NCBI GenBank assembly: GCA_017849615.1
Contig: JAFIGS010000001.1
Coordinates: 1 to 64,000 of the forward strand
Source: Pseudolabrys sp.
GTDB taxonomy: Bacteria > Pseudomonadota > Alphaproteobacteria > Rhizobiales > Xanthobacteraceae
Length of the DNA: 64,000 bases
Direction of reading: 5' to 3'
A program made the translations under genes and the position numbers. The notes under the pieces were generated by a model, which saw nothing but the letters and a program-made list of their open reading frames with translations, had not been told where the DNA came from and did no database searches. Of the stretch, positions 40,527-50,097 are shown piece by piece; within the stretch, counting starts at the first letter, position 1, and each line of letters starts with the position of its first letter.

Positions 40527-41228
40527 TCAGCCGCCTTGCTTGGCGCCTTCCTTGGCGCCGGCGATGGCGGCGTCGATCATCCTGATCGCATCGTCGCTGG
40601 CCCAGTGGGCGGGCCCGGCCAAAGTGCCGATTTCGCAGCCCTTGCTGTCGATCAGCATGGTGGTCGGCATGCCGAAGGCGCGGCCTGCGGCCTTCAATTC
40701 CTGAAACGCGCGGGCTTCCGGATCGGCGTAGTAAGCGAGGCCGTCGATGCCGACTTCCTTGAGCCAGGCTTTCGGCTTCTCCGGATCGCGGGTGTCGATA
40801 TTGACCGCCACCACCTGGAAATCGCCGCCGCCCTTCTTCTTCTCCAGCGCCTCGAGCGTCGGCATTTCCTCGCGGCAGGGCGTGCACCAGGTCGCCCACA
40901 GGTTCAGCAGCACGGTCTTGCCGCGGAAGTCGTCGATGGTTTTTGTCGCACCGGAGGCGTCCTTGAACGCGAAAGCCGGCACCTTGAGCGGCGTCTTGGC
41001 CATGCTCACGGCTGCGACCTCGCCGCGCGCCAGCGGCGTCATCTGGCGGGCCAGATCGACCGTGGCCTGGCAGGCCGCATTGGCGCCGGTGGCCGCGGAC
41101 GGGGCTTTGTTGCCTATCAGGGTGCTGATCCCGTATATCCCGCCCAGCCCGACGGCCACGCCGGCAATGCCTCCCGCCAGAACCAGGGCGACGCGTTTCT
41201 TGGCGAGGGTGCGGGCGGCTTCTGTCAT
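40527..41228 (-). CDS. tlpA: TlpA-family thiol-disulfide oxidoreductase
   Basis: 233 residues with a membrane anchor (VALVLAGGIAGVAVGLGGIYGI) and a thioredoxin fold containing LWATWCTPCREEMPTLEAL (CxxC) plus the cis-proline segment GMPTTMLIDSKG. In Bradyrhizobium TlpA reduces Cox assembly factors and SCO-type proteins, making it a periplasmic partner for cytochrome oxidase biogenesis. It is divergent from argH, a neighbourhood typical of Rhizobiales. Confidence 0.92.
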   Translation of the reverse strand: MTEAARTLAKKRVALVLAGGIAGVAVGLGGIYGISTLIGNKAPSAATGANAACQATVDLARQMTPLARGEVAAVSMAKTPLKVPAFAFKDASGATKTIDDFRGKTVLLNLWATWCTPCREEMPTLEALEKKKGGGDFQVVAVNIDTRDPEKPKAWLKEVGIDGLAYYADPEARAFQELKAAGRAFGMPTTMLIDSKGCEIGTLAGPAHWASDDAIRMIDAAIAGAKEGAKQGG

Positions 41229-41304
41229 GATCGGCTTCGCATTCGGCAGGTTGGTTATGACGTCACAGCGCAGAGTTTAGAGCGACACAGTTTAGAGCGG
41301 CACA

Positions 41305-42696
41305 ATGAGCAACAAAATGTGGGGCGGGCGTTTTACCACGGGTCCCGACGCCATCATGGAGGAAATCAACGCCTCCATCGACTTCGACCGACATCTCTAC
41401 CGCCAGGACATTGCCGCCTCCAAGGCCCATGCGGACATGCTGGCCAAGCAAGGCATCATTGCGGCGGACGATGCGCAAAAGATCGCTCACGGTCTAGACA
41501 CGATCCTGTCAGAAATCGAGGGCGGCAAATTCGCCTTCAAGCGCGCGCTCGAAGACATCCACATGAACGTCGAGAGCCGGCTCACCGACATGATCGGCGC
41601 GCCGGCCGGCCGCCTGCACACCGCGCGCTCGCGCAACGATCAGGTCGCGACCGATTTCAAGCTCTGGGTCCGCGACACCATCGACACGCTCGATGCGGCG
41701 CTGACCCTGTATCAGATCGCGCTCGCCGAGCGGGCGCTCGAGCACGCCGCGACCGTGATGCCCGGCTTCACGCATCTGCAGACCGCTCAGCCGGTCACCT
41801 TCGGCCATCATCTGCTGGCTTACGTCGAGATGGCGGGCCGCGACCGCGGCCGCTTTGCCGATGCGCGCAAGCGTCTCAATGAATCGCCGCTCGGCTCCGG
41901 CGCGCTCGCGGGCACCTCGTTCGATCTCGACCGCGACATGACCGCGGCCTCGCTCGGTTTCGACCGGCCGACCGCGAACTCGCTCGATGCCGTGTCGGAT
42001 CGCGACTTCGCGCTGGAGACGCTCGCCGCCGCCTCGATCACGGCGATGCATCTGTCGCGTTTCGCCGAAGAGATCATCATCTGGACCTCGCCGCTCACCG
42101 GCCTCGTCAAGCTGTCGGATAAATTCACGACCGGCTCGTCGATCATGCCGCAAAAGCGGAATCCGGACGCCGCCGAACTGGTGCGCGCCAAGACCGGCCG
42201 CATCATTGGCGCGCTCAACGGCCTGCTCATTGTCATGAAGGGCCTGCCGCTCGCTTATGCCAAGGACATGCAGGAGGACAAGGAAGGCGTGATGGACGCT
42301 CTGTCCGCGCTTTCCCTCGCCATCGCGGCCATGACCGGCATGGTCAACGATCTCGTGCCCGACGCCGCGAAGATGAAGAAGGCCGCCGGCGACGGATACG
42401 CCACCGCCACCGATCTTGCCGACTGGCTGGTGCGCAGCTTCAACATACCGTTCCGCGAGGCGCATCACATCACCGGCAAGATTGTCGCCGCCGCCTCGGC
42501 CAAGGGCGTGCCGCTGCACCGCCTGTCGCTCGAGGAGATGAAGGCCGTCGAACCGAAGATCACGGACGACGTGTTCAGCGTGCTGTCGGTGGATCGTTCG
42601 GTGAAGAGCCGCGTCAGCTACGGCGGCACCGCACCGAAAAATGTGAAGGCCCAGGCCAAGAAGTGGCTGAAGAAGCTGGCCAAAGAACGCGCCTGA
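41305..42696 (+). CDS. argH: Argininosuccinate lyase
   Basis: 463 residues. Standard signatures: [61 protein letters not shown] and the family signature [23 protein letters not shown] with catalytic serine. It cleaves argininosuccinate to arginine and fumarate, the last step of arginine synthesis, and is the third arginine gene in the window. The start is ATG 41305; TlpA is divergent. A short lipoprotein gene and lysA follow. Confidence 0.97.
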   Translation: MSNKMWGGRFTTGPDAIMEEINASIDFDRHLYRQDIAASKAHADMLAKQGIIAADDAQKIAHGLDTILSEIEGGKFAFKRALEDIHMNVESRLTDMIGAPAGRLHTARSRNDQVATDFKLWVRDTIDTLDAALTLYQIALAERALEHAATVMPGFTHLQTAQPVTFGHHLLAYVEMAGRDRGRFADARKRLNESPLGSGALAGTSFDLDRDMTAASLGFDRPTANSLDAVSDRDFALETLAAASITAMHLSRFAEEIIIWTSPLTGLVKLSDKFTTGSSIMPQKRNPDAAELVRAKTGRIIGALNGLLIVMKGLPLAYAKDMQEDKEGVMDALSALSLAIAAMTGMVNDLVPDAAKMKKAAGDGYATATDLADWLVRSFNIPFREAHHITGKIVAAASAKGVPLHRLSLEEMKAVEPKITDDVFSVLSVDRSVKSRVSYGGTAPKNVKAQAKKWLKKLAKERA

Positions 42697-42762
42697 GGAA
42701 GAGGCGGCCCAGATTGGCCTTGTTTTGCCGATTTGCTATGGTCGCGCCGTGTCGAGGAGTGA

Positions 42763-43056
42763 ATGTCTTTGAAAGCTTTGCCTTTGAGCCTTAAGTCCGA
42801 GCGTGCCTATCTTCGCCTTGCCCTCGTCGGCGCGCTGGTCGCGTCGCTGGGGCTTGCCGCCTGCGGCCGCAAGGGCCCGCTCGATCCGCCGCCGAGCGCC
42901 TCGGCCGCCGATGTGCCCGCGGAGCAGCCGAAGCAATCGACGCTCAACCCGATGACTGTGTCGCCGATGGGCGGCTCAAGCCAGGGCGGCGGCAACATGC
43001 TCGAGACGCCGAAAGGGCCGAAGAAAAGCATTCCGCTCGACGTCCTGTTGAACTAG
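42763..43056 (+). CDS. lptM: LPS translocon maturation chaperone LptM-like lipoprotein
   Basis: 97 residues. A lipoprotein signal with lipobox LAACGRKGPL (cysteine about residue 34) is followed by a disordered Pro/Ser-rich tail. Small lipoproteins starting C-G-R-K/Q-K-G-P-L between argH and lysA are the LptM (YifL) family, which in E. coli helps mature the LptDE outer-membrane translocon. The order argH-lptM-lysA is as expected, 20 bases before lysA. Confidence 0.88.
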   Translation: MSLKALPLSLKSERAYLRLALVGALVASLGLAACGRKGPLDPPPSASAADVPAEQPKQSTLNPMTVSPMGGSSQGGGNMLETPKGPKKSIPLDVLLN

Positions 43057-43076
43057 TTGCCGCGCGCCCGTCAGCC

Positions 43077-44342
43077 ATGAACCATTTCGATTACCGCGAC
43101 GGCGTCCTCCACGCCGAGGACGTCAACCTCGTGACGCTGGCCGCCGAAGTCGGCACGCCGTTCTATTGCTATTCGACGGCGACGCTCGAGCGTCACTACA
43201 AGGTGTTCGCGGCCGCCTTCGCCGATACCGACGCGCTGATCTGTTACGCGATGAAGGCCAATTCCAACCAGGCCGTCATCAGGACGCTGGCCAAGCTCGG
43301 CGCCGGCGCCGATGTCGTCTCCGGCGGCGAATTGAAGCGCGCCCGCGCCGCCGGTATTCCGGCCGACAAGATCATGTTCTCCGGCGTCGGCAAGACCGCG
43401 GACGAGCTGGCGCTGGCGATCGACGAAGGCATCTTCTGTATCAATGTCGAGTCCGAGCCCGAGCTCGATCTCTTGTCGCAGGTCGCGGCGTCCAAGGGCC
43501 GCACCGCGCATGTCTCGGTGCGCGTCAATCCCGACGTCGACGCCAAGACGCACCACAAGATCGCGACTGGAAAGTCCGAGAACAAGTTCGGCATTCCGAT
43601 CAGCCGCGCGCGCGATGTCTATACGCATGCGTCGAAGCTCAAGGGCATCGAGGTGTCCGGCGTCGACATGCATATCGGCAGCCAGATCACCGACCTCGAT
43701 CCGTTCAGCAATGCCTTCGCGCTGATGGCCGAGTTCGTGCGCGAGCTGCGCGCCGACGGCCACACCATCTCGCATGTCGATTTCGGCGGCGGGTTGGGCA
43801 TTCCCTATCGCGACGACAACGAGCCGCCGCCGCTGCCCGACGCCTATGCCGACGTGGTCAAGCGCGCGGTCAAGAATCTCGGCTGCCGTTTGATTTTCGA
43901 GCCGGGCCGCCTGCTGGTCGGCAATGCCGGTATCCTCGTCACCAGCGTGCTGTTCGTGAAGCACGGCGAGGCCAAGCACTTCGTCATCGTCGACGCGGCG
44001 ATGAACGATCTCATCCGCCCGACCTTGTATGAGGCCTATCACGCTATCCGCCCGGTCACCGCGCCGGGGGCCTCGGCCAGGCGCATCCGCGCCGATATTG
44101 TCGGTCCGGTCTGCGAGAGCGGCGACTTCCTCGGCCTCGACCGCGAAATGGCCGAGCCGCGCAGCGGCGACCTCATGGCGGTGATGACCGCCGGCGCCTA
44201 CGGCGCGGTGCAGGCGGGAACCTACAATACGCGGGCTCTGGTGCCCGAAGTGCTGGTCAAGGGCGCCGATTGGGCCGTGGTTCGTCCCCGCCTTGAAGTT
44301 GACCAAATAATCGCGCTCGATCGCGTTCCGGGCTGGCTCTGA
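43077..44342 (+). CDS. lysA: Diaminopimelate decarboxylase
   Basis: 421 residues, fold-type III PLP enzyme. PLP lysine K60 in ICYAMKANSNQAV, phosphate-binding HVDFGGGLGIPY and the second-subunit motif VGPVCESGDFLGLDRE with catalytic cysteine. It decarboxylates meso-diaminopimelate to L-lysine. Full length; it closes the argH-lptM-lysA run, and the TIGR02302 gene follows after 143 bases. Confidence 0.97.
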   Translation: MNHFDYRDGVLHAEDVNLVTLAAEVGTPFYCYSTATLERHYKVFAAAFADTDALICYAMKANSNQAVIRTLAKLGAGADVVSGGELKRARAAGIPADKIMFSGVGKTADELALAIDEGIFCINVESEPELDLLSQVAASKGRTAHVSVRVNPDVDAKTHHKIATGKSENKFGIPISRARDVYTHASKLKGIEVSGVDMHIGSQITDLDPFSNAFALMAEFVRELRADGHTISHVDFGGGLGIPYRDDNEPPPLPDAYADVVKRAVKNLGCRLIFEPGRLLVGNAGILVTSVLFVKHGEAKHFVIVDAAMNDLIRPTLYEAYHAIRPVTAPGASARRIRADIVGPVCESGDFLGLDREMAEPRSGDLMAVMTAGAYGAVQAGTYNTRALVPEVLVKGADWAVVRPRLEVDQIIALDRVPGWL

Positions 44343-44485
44343 CCGCCGATTTGCCGGCTCCGGCCGCGTGAAGCGCCTGACATTCTTGTTACCTGGCGCG
44401 GGCCTTGCTTGCTGATAGGCTCCGGGAACGTGTTAGCCTCGTCGCTGACGAGATTCTTTGGCCCCGGTAGCGACACGGAGCGCCT

Positions 44486-47095
44486 TTGGACGAACAGGAC
44501 TCTTCGAACGCGAGGGACTCTGCAAAGGGTCACGACGCGTCGCACCCGGCGCGGCTGATGCTGGCGCGCGCCGTCAAGCGCGCGCGGGGCAGCCTGCTGT
44601 GGGAGCGGGTGTGGCCGGCGCTGGCGCTGCTGGCGACCGCGCTCGGCCTGTTCCTCGCATTGTCCTGGGCCGGCCTGTGGCTGGCGCTGCCGCCGCTCGG
44701 ACGCATCATCGGCCTTGTCGTCTTCGCGCTGCTGTTCCTCGTCGCCGCGGTGCCGCTGCTGCGGCTGCGCACGCCGAGCGAGCGCGAGGGCCTGCGCCGT
44801 CTCGATGCCGGCAGCGGCGCCGTGCATCGCCCGGCCACCTCGATCGCGGACCAGATGTCCGCCAACCGCGACGATCCGGTCGCCCAGGCTTTGTGGCAGG
44901 CCCATCTCGAACGCGCGCTGCTGTCGGCCAAGTCGCTGAAGGCCGGCTGGCCGCAGCCGAAATTATCGCTGCGCGATCCGATGGCGCTGCGCGCGCTGGT
45001 GCTGCTGCTGGTCGCCGCGACCTTCGTCTCCGCCGGCAGCGAGCGCGTCAAGCGCGTCACCGCCGCCTTCGACTGGAAGGGCGCGGTCGCGCCGGCCAAT
45101 TTCCGCATCGACGCCTGGGTGACGCCGCCGAACTACACGGGCCGTCCGCCGGTGATGTTGCCCGGTGTGCGGCCGGGCGAAACCGCGCCGGTCGATCTCG
45201 CCGCCGCGCCGATTTCGGTGCCGGCCGGTAGCCAGCTCGTCGTTCGCTCGACCGGCAAGGTGTCGTTCGACATCGAGCGCGCCGGCGGTATCGAGGACGT
45301 GCCGCTCGATCTGAAGACGGCGCTGCCCGCCGGCACCGAGGAGCGCCGCTTCGTCATCAAGACCGACGGCAAGGTGACCTTGCACGGCGCTTCTTCGACC
45401 GATCCGGTGTGGAGCTTCACCGCCATTCCCGATCGCGCGCCGACCGTGGAATTGACCAAGGATCCGGAGCGGCAGGCGCGCGGCGCGCTCCGGCTCGATT
45501 ACAAGATGGAAGACGATTACGGCATCGTCGAAGGCAAGGCGATCTTCGCGCTCAAGGAAGACAAGGCCGCGGAAGGCGACAACCCGCAAACGAAGCGCCG
45601 GGCGCTGTTCGATGCACCGCAGTTTCCGCTGACACTGCCGCAGGCGCGCACGCGCGCCGGCACCGCGCAGACGACGCAGGACCTCACCGAAAATCCATGG
45701 GCCGGCAGCGCCGTGACGCTGACGCTCACCGTGCGCGACGAAGCGGGCAATATCGGCGAAAGCCAGCCGCGCGATGTCACATTGCCGCAGCGCGTTTTCG
45801 TCAAGCCGCTGGCGCGCGCGCTCGTCGAGCAGCGCCGCATCCTTGCGCTCGACGCCAACGACCGGCCGCTGGTACTGGCCGCGCTCGATGCGCTGGCGAT
45901 CGCGCCGGAACGGTTCACGCCGGAGGCCGGCGTCTATCTCGGCCTGCGCTCGATCTATTTCGATCTGCGAAACGCCAAGTCGGATGACCAGTTGCGCGAT
46001 GTCGTCGGCCGGCTGTGGCAGATGGCGCTGCAGATCGAGGACGGCAATGTCAGCCAGGCCGAGCAGCAGTTGCGCCAGGCGCAGGACGCGCTGCGCGAGG
46101 CGCTCGAGCGCGGCGCCAGCGACGAAGAACTCAAGAAGCTGATGGATAATCTGCGCGCCGCGATGGACAAGTTCCTGCAGGCGCTGGCCGAGGAGATGCG
46201 CAAGAATCCGCAGGCGCAGCAGCGCCCGCTCGACCGCAACACGCAGATGCTGAGCCAGCGCGATCTCAAGAGCATGCTCGATCGCATGGAGCAGATGGCG
46301 CGGCAGGGCAATCGCGACGCCGCCAAGCAGTTGCTCGATCAGTTGCAGCAGATGATGGAAAATCTGCAGATGGCCCGTCCCGGCGCCGATCAGGACCAGG
46401 GCGATCAGGATATGAATTCCGCGCTCGACGAACTGAGCGACATGATCCGCAAGCAGCAGCAGCTCCGCGACAAGACCTTCAAGGAAGGCCAGAACCAGCG
46501 TCGTCCGCAGCGCGGTCAACGCGGCCAGCAAGGTCAGCAGGGCGACCGCCAGATGGGCGATCTGCGCCAGGACCAGCAGGCGCTCAAGGATCGTCTCAAC
46601 AAGCTGCTGGAGCAATTGAAGCAGCGCGGCATGGGCCAGCAGCCGGGCCAGAAGGGTGAAGGCCAGGAGCAGGGCGATCAGGATGGCCCCGGTCAGCAGC
46701 TCGGCGATGCCGGCGAGGCGATGGGCGAGGCCGAGGGCAATCTCGGCGAGGGCGACGCGGACGGCGCCGTCGACAGCCAGGGCCGCGCGCTGGAAGCGAT
46801 GCGCAAGGGCGCGCAAGGTCTGGCGCAGCAAATGCAGGAAGGACAGGGCCAGGCAGGTCCCGGTCCCAACGGCCAGCCCGGCCGCGGCCGTCAGCGCGCC
46901 GAGCAGAACACCGATCCGCTCGGCCGTCCGCTGCGCGGCCGCGACTACGGCGACGACACCACGGTGAAGGTGCCGGGCGAAATCGATACCCAGCGCGCCC
47001 GCCGCATTCTCGAGGAGTTGCGCAAGCGTTTCGGCGAGGGCTTCCGCCCGCAGCTCGAGCTCGATTACATCGAGCGCCTGCTCAAGGATTTCTAG
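44486..47095 (+). CDS. TIGR02302-family membrane protein
   Basis: 869 residues. Two N-terminal membrane helices (ALALLATALGLFLALSWAGLWLALPPL and VFALLFLVAAVPLL), a long periplasmic-type domain beginning RRLDAGSGAVHRPATSIADQMSANRDDPVAQALWQAHLERA, and a C-terminal third dominated by Gln/Gly repeats and coiled coil (about 560-830), ending with RPQLELDYIERLLKDF. This is the DUF4175/TIGR02302 family of Rhizobiales; its function is not known, though it is often near lysA as here. TTG or ATG start is approximate; the open frame begins at 44486. Confidence 0.88.
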   Translation: MDEQDSSNARDSAKGHDASHPARLMLARAVKRARGSLLWERVWPALALLATALGLFLALSWAGLWLALPPLGRIIGLVVFALLFLVAAVPLLRLRTPSEREGLRRLDAGSGAVHRPATSIADQMSANRDDPVAQALWQAHLERALLSAKSLKAGWPQPKLSLRDPMALRALVLLLVAATFVSAGSERVKRVTAAFDWKGAVAPANFRIDAWVTPPNYTGRPPVMLPGVRPGETAPVDLAAAPISVPAGSQLVVRSTGKVSFDIERAGGIEDVPLDLKTALPAGTEERRFVIKTDGKVTLHGASSTDPVWSFTAIPDRAPTVELTKDPERQARGALRLDYKMEDDYGIVEGKAIFALKEDKAAEGDNPQTKRRALFDAPQFPLTLPQARTRAGTAQTTQDLTENPWAGSAVTLTLTVRDEAGNIGESQPRDVTLPQRVFVKPLARALVEQRRILALDANDRPLVLAALDALAIAPERFTPEAGVYLGLRSIYFDLRNAKSDDQLRDVVGRLWQMALQIEDGNVSQAEQQLRQAQDALREALERGASDEELKKLMDNLRAAMDKFLQALAEEMRKNPQAQQRPLDRNTQMLSQRDLKSMLDRMEQMARQGNRDAAKQLLDQLQQMMENLQMARPGADQDQGDQDMNSALDELSDMIRKQQQLRDKTFKEGQNQRRPQRGQRGQQGQQGDRQMGDLRQDQQALKDRLNKLLEQLKQRGMGQQPGQKGEGQEQGDQDGPGQQLGDAGEAMGEAEGNLGEGDADGAVDSQGRALEAMRKGAQGLAQQMQEGQGQAGPGPNGQPGRGRQRAEQNTDPLGRPLRGRDYGDDTTVKVPGEIDTQRARRILEELRKRFGEGFRPQLELDYIERLLKDF

Positions 47096-47107
47096 TTGCC
47101 GAAGGCG

Positions 47108-47135
47108 GTCATCGTCCGCTTTCGCGGACGATGAC
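47108..47135. repeat. Palindromic hairpin between convergent genes, family B core
   Basis: A perfect 12-base-pair hairpin GTCATCGTCCGC / GCGGACGATGAC around TTTC, between the TIGR02302 gene and the convergent zinc-ribbon gene. It probably acts as a bidirectional terminator or is a minimal copy of the family B repeat. Confidence 0.8.
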
Positions 47136-47143
47136 GGACGAAA

Positions 47144-48115
47144 TTACTTCCCGCCGGCGGCATCCTGCGCCGTGAAGAAGCGCACCAGGATATCGGCGGC
47201 GTTGGCCGGCGGCGCCGCCAGCCGGCTGGTGAAGGCGGCGCTTTCGCCGGGGCCGAGCAGCGAGCGCGGCGGTTGCATGGTCCAGGTATAGACTTCCTGG
47301 CCGGTCGCGGTGCGCGCGGCAAAGCGCAGGCGCGGGACATCGACCGCCTTGCGCGACGTGTTGACGATGCGGCCCTCGACGATCAGCATCGAGACGCCGT
47401 CGCTCGTCTCTTTCGAGATGGCGATGCCTTCGAATTCAAGGTTGCGCAGATTGACCGGCAGGCCGATCGCCGCGAACAGCGACGCCGTCTGCGGCAGGTG
47501 GCGCACGATCTCGCTGCGGCCCCCGATGATGGCGATGTTGAGCGCGAACAGCGCCAGCACGATGACGACCCAGCGCGACTTGCGGCTGTCTTTCTTGAGC
47601 CTGGACTTGAGCCGCGCGCGGCGCGCGGTGAAGCTGGCGCCGTCCTCGGCGTCGTGCGGCTCCGGGCCGCTGAGGAAGGCGTTGCCGCCGTCGGTGTAGG
47701 CATCGTGATCGTGCGGCGCCAGTGGCGGCGCGTCGCCGATGGTGATCGTGTCGGGCAGGGCGGTGCCAGGCTCGAAGGCAGGCTCCGCATGCGCGATGTC
47801 CGGCGGCGGTGCTTCCGCGTCGAACGAAGGCGGCTCCGCGGTGAAGGGCGACTCGGCGCGCGGCAGATGAGCGGGCGGGGCCGGTGCTTCGTCGAAGGCC
47901 GGCGGTGGCGGGCTGGCGGGGCCTTTGGCCTCGGCTTCGGCCTCGGCGATGACACTGTCCACGAAAGCCGACACGCTCGGCGGACCGGCCGGCTTGCTCG
48001 GGCTGGCGAACCAGGTCGCCTTGCAACGCGCGCAGCGCACCGCGCGCCCGGTCGGGCCCACCGAGGCCGGGTCGATCATGTAAGACGTTGCGCAGGTCGG
48101 ACAGACGATCAACAT
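47144..48115 (-). CDS. Zinc-ribbon membrane protein (DUF3426-type)
   Basis: 323 residues. An N-terminal MJ0042-type zinc ribbon (LIVCPTCATSYMIDPASVG ... RCARCKATW), a Pro/Ala-rich linker, one membrane helix (RWVVIVLALFALNIAIIG) and a C-terminal beta domain (LEFEGIAISKETSDGVSMLIVEGRIVN ... YTWTMQPPRSLLGPGESAAFTSRL) of the DUF3426 type. It is the divergent neighbour of ftsEX, an arrangement kept across Rhizobiales, but its function is not known. Confidence 0.88.
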   Translation of the reverse strand: MLIVCPTCATSYMIDPASVGPTGRAVRCARCKATWFASPSKPAGPPSVSAFVDSVIAEAEAEAKGPASPPPPAFDEAPAPPAHLPRAESPFTAEPPSFDAEAPPPDIAHAEPAFEPGTALPDTITIGDAPPLAPHDHDAYTDGGNAFLSGPEPHDAEDGASFTARRARLKSRLKKDSRKSRWVVIVLALFALNIAIIGGRSEIVRHLPQTASLFAAIGLPVNLRNLEFEGIAISKETSDGVSMLIVEGRIVNTSRKAVDVPRLRFAARTATGQEVYTWTMQPPRSLLGPGESAAFTSRLAAPPANAADILVRFFTAQDAAGGK

Positions 48116-48194
48116 ACGTTTCTGCGGCTTTTCGTGCAGTTCCGACCCTACCAGCCGACCGTTAATGGACCGGAAACCATGCGATACCGCGGGG

Positions 48195-48226
48195 CAGGGC
48201 CTGGGCCCCTAAAAGCCCGGGCCCTG
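48195..48226. other. Strong hairpin between zinc-ribbon gene and ftsE
   Basis: CAGGGCCTGGGC / GCCCGGGCCCTG gives a 12-base-pair stem (one G-T) around CCCTAAAA. It lies in the 259-base divergent region, with no T tract, so a terminator role is unlikely; it may be a regulator site or leader structure. Confidence 0.45.
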
Positions 48227-48374
48227 GCCTATGGCGGCGCGCTGATTCTCCTGTAAAACGTGGAGTTATCGGGACGCGACCGGCCCTCGGGGGCTGGCAG
48301 GCCGGTCACAGGACCTATCGGGCCGGGCTGAAACGCCGCCGGCGGCGGCAGAAGAATCAGAAGCGGAGGCCGGT

Positions 48375-49034
48375 GTGGTCCGATTCGAAAATGTGGGATT
48401 GCGCTATGGGCTCGGCCCCGAGGTTCTGCGCGACCTTACCTTCCGCATTGAGCCGCATTCCTTCCAGTTCCTGACCGGCCCCTCAGGGGCCGGCAAGACC
48501 TCGCTGTTGAAACTCCTGTTCCTGTCGCTGCGGCCGACCCGCGGCCTCATCACGCAGTTCGGCCACGATGTTGCGACACTGTCCAAGGACGCGGTGGCGA
48601 CCTTGCGCCGGCGCATCGGCATCGTGTTCCAGGATTTCCGGCTGCTCGACCACATGACGACCTACGAGAATGTCGCGCTGCCGCTGCGCGTGATGGGCCG
48701 CCCCGAGGAAAGCTACCGCGACGAGGTGATGGAGCTCCTGAACTGGGTCGATCTCGGCGATCGCATGTGGGCGCTGCCGCCGGTCCTGTCCGGCGGCGAG
48801 AAGCAGCGCGCCGCCATCGCCCGCGCCGTGATCGCGCGGCCGCAACTGCTGCTCGCCGACGAGCCGACCGGCAATGTCGATCCGCCGCTGGCGCAGCGCC
48901 TGCTGCGGCTCTTCATCGAGCTCAACAAGTCGGGCACGTCGGTCGTGATCGCGACGCACGACATCGCCCTGATGGATCAATACGACGCCCGCCGTCTCGT
49001 GCTGCACGACGGCCGGCTGCACATCTACGATTGA
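48375..49034 (+). CDS. ftsE: Cell-division ATP-binding protein FtsE
   Basis: 219 residues. Walker A GPSGAGKTS (about 36-44), Q-loop FQDFRLLDHMTTYENV, signature LSGGEKQR and Walker B LLLADEPTGNVDP are intact. FtsE with FtsX forms an ABC-type complex at the septum that activates peptidoglycan hydrolases. Start GTG 48375 gives the usual MVRFENVGLRYG opening. FtsX follows after six bases. Confidence 0.97.
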   Translation: MVRFENVGLRYGLGPEVLRDLTFRIEPHSFQFLTGPSGAGKTSLLKLLFLSLRPTRGLITQFGHDVATLSKDAVATLRRRIGIVFQDFRLLDHMTTYENVALPLRVMGRPEESYRDEVMELLNWVDLGDRMWALPPVLSGGEKQRAAIARAVIARPQLLLADEPTGNVDPPLAQRLLRLFIELNKSGTSVVIATHDIALMDQYDARRLVLHDGRLHIYD

Positions 49035-49040
49035 TGCCCC

Positions 49041-50006
49041 ATGGCCGTCGCTGACAACATCGATGCCGGGACGACCGCGCCGCCGCGTTTCGCGGTGCCG
49101 ATGCGGCCGCGCTACGAGACGCCGCTGGTGCCGCGCAATTCGATCGCCGGCCGCGCGCTGATCGCGGTCGTGGCCATCATGACGTTCCTGGCGTCGCTGA
49201 CGACTGGCGCCGTGATCCTGGTCGGCCAGGCGGCCGGCGAATGGCAGGCCGACGTCGCGCGCGAAGTCACCATCCAGGTGGTGCCGGCGCCCGGGCGCGA
49301 TACCGATGCGACGGTGGCCAAGGCGGCGTCGGTTGCGCAATCCTTTCCCGGCATTGCCAATGTGCGCGTGTTCTCGAAAGAAGAGTCGTCCAGGTTGCTC
49401 GAGCCGTGGCTCGGCAGCGGTATGAGCCTCGGCGATCTGCCGGTGCCGCGGCTGATCGTGGTGCGGCTCGCATCTGGCGAGAGCGTCGACATGGCGCGGC
49501 TCAGAAGTCAGCTCGCCGAGCAGGCCCCCGGCGCGACGCTCGACGATCATCGCGGCTGGATCGAGCGCATGCGGGCGATGGCCGGTACGGTCGTCGGCGG
49601 CGGCATCGTCATCCTCGTTCTGATGCTGGCGGCCACCGTCCTGTCGGTGACATTCGCGACGCGCGGCGCGATGGCGACCAACCGCAACGTCATCGAGGTG
49701 CTGCATCTGGTCGGCGCCAAGAACAACTTCATCGCCGGCAATTTCCAGCGCCACTTCCTGGTGATGGGCCTGCAGGGCGGCCTGATCGGCGGCGGCGCCG
49801 CGGTGGTACTGTTCGCCCTCGCCGCGCTGATCGGCTACTTCACCACCGGTACCGCCGGCGGCGATCAGAGCGCGGCCTTGTTCGGCTCGTTTTCACTCGG
49901 ACTTTTCGGGTATCTCGCGGTGCTCGCCCAGATCGCGCTCAGCGCCGTCGTGACCGCGCTGACATCGCGGCACACCGTCAACAGCACCCTCGAGGCGATC
50001 GACTAG
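49041..50006 (+). CDS. ftsX: Cell-division permease FtsX
   Basis: 321 residues with four membrane helices: about 44-66, 180-205, 235-260 and 280-310. A periplasmic domain between helices 1 and 2 contains AREVTIQVVPAPGRDTDATVAKAASVAQSF and VFSKEESSRLLEPWLGSG; LHLVGAKNNFIAGNFQRHFLVMGLQGG is the conserved cytoplasmic coupling segment. It forms a membrane complex with FtsE and recruits amidase activators. A YdcF-like gene follows after about 90 bases. Confidence 0.95.
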   Translation: MAVADNIDAGTTAPPRFAVPMRPRYETPLVPRNSIAGRALIAVVAIMTFLASLTTGAVILVGQAAGEWQADVAREVTIQVVPAPGRDTDATVAKAASVAQSFPGIANVRVFSKEESSRLLEPWLGSGMSLGDLPVPRLIVVRLASGESVDMARLRSQLAEQAPGATLDDHRGWIERMRAMAGTVVGGGIVILVLMLAATVLSVTFATRGAMATNRNVIEVLHLVGAKNNFIAGNFQRHFLVMGLQGGLIGGGAAVVLFALAALIGYFTTGTAGGDQSAALFGSFSLGLFGYLAVLAQIALSAVVTALTSRHTVNSTLEAID

Positions 50007-50097
50007 ATTTCGAATGTATCTGCGCCGGTTTTTGCGCGTGGATTGCGGCCCGCCATAGTGCTATGCCGTCCCCGGCCTGAATGGATTTCGAGACGCT

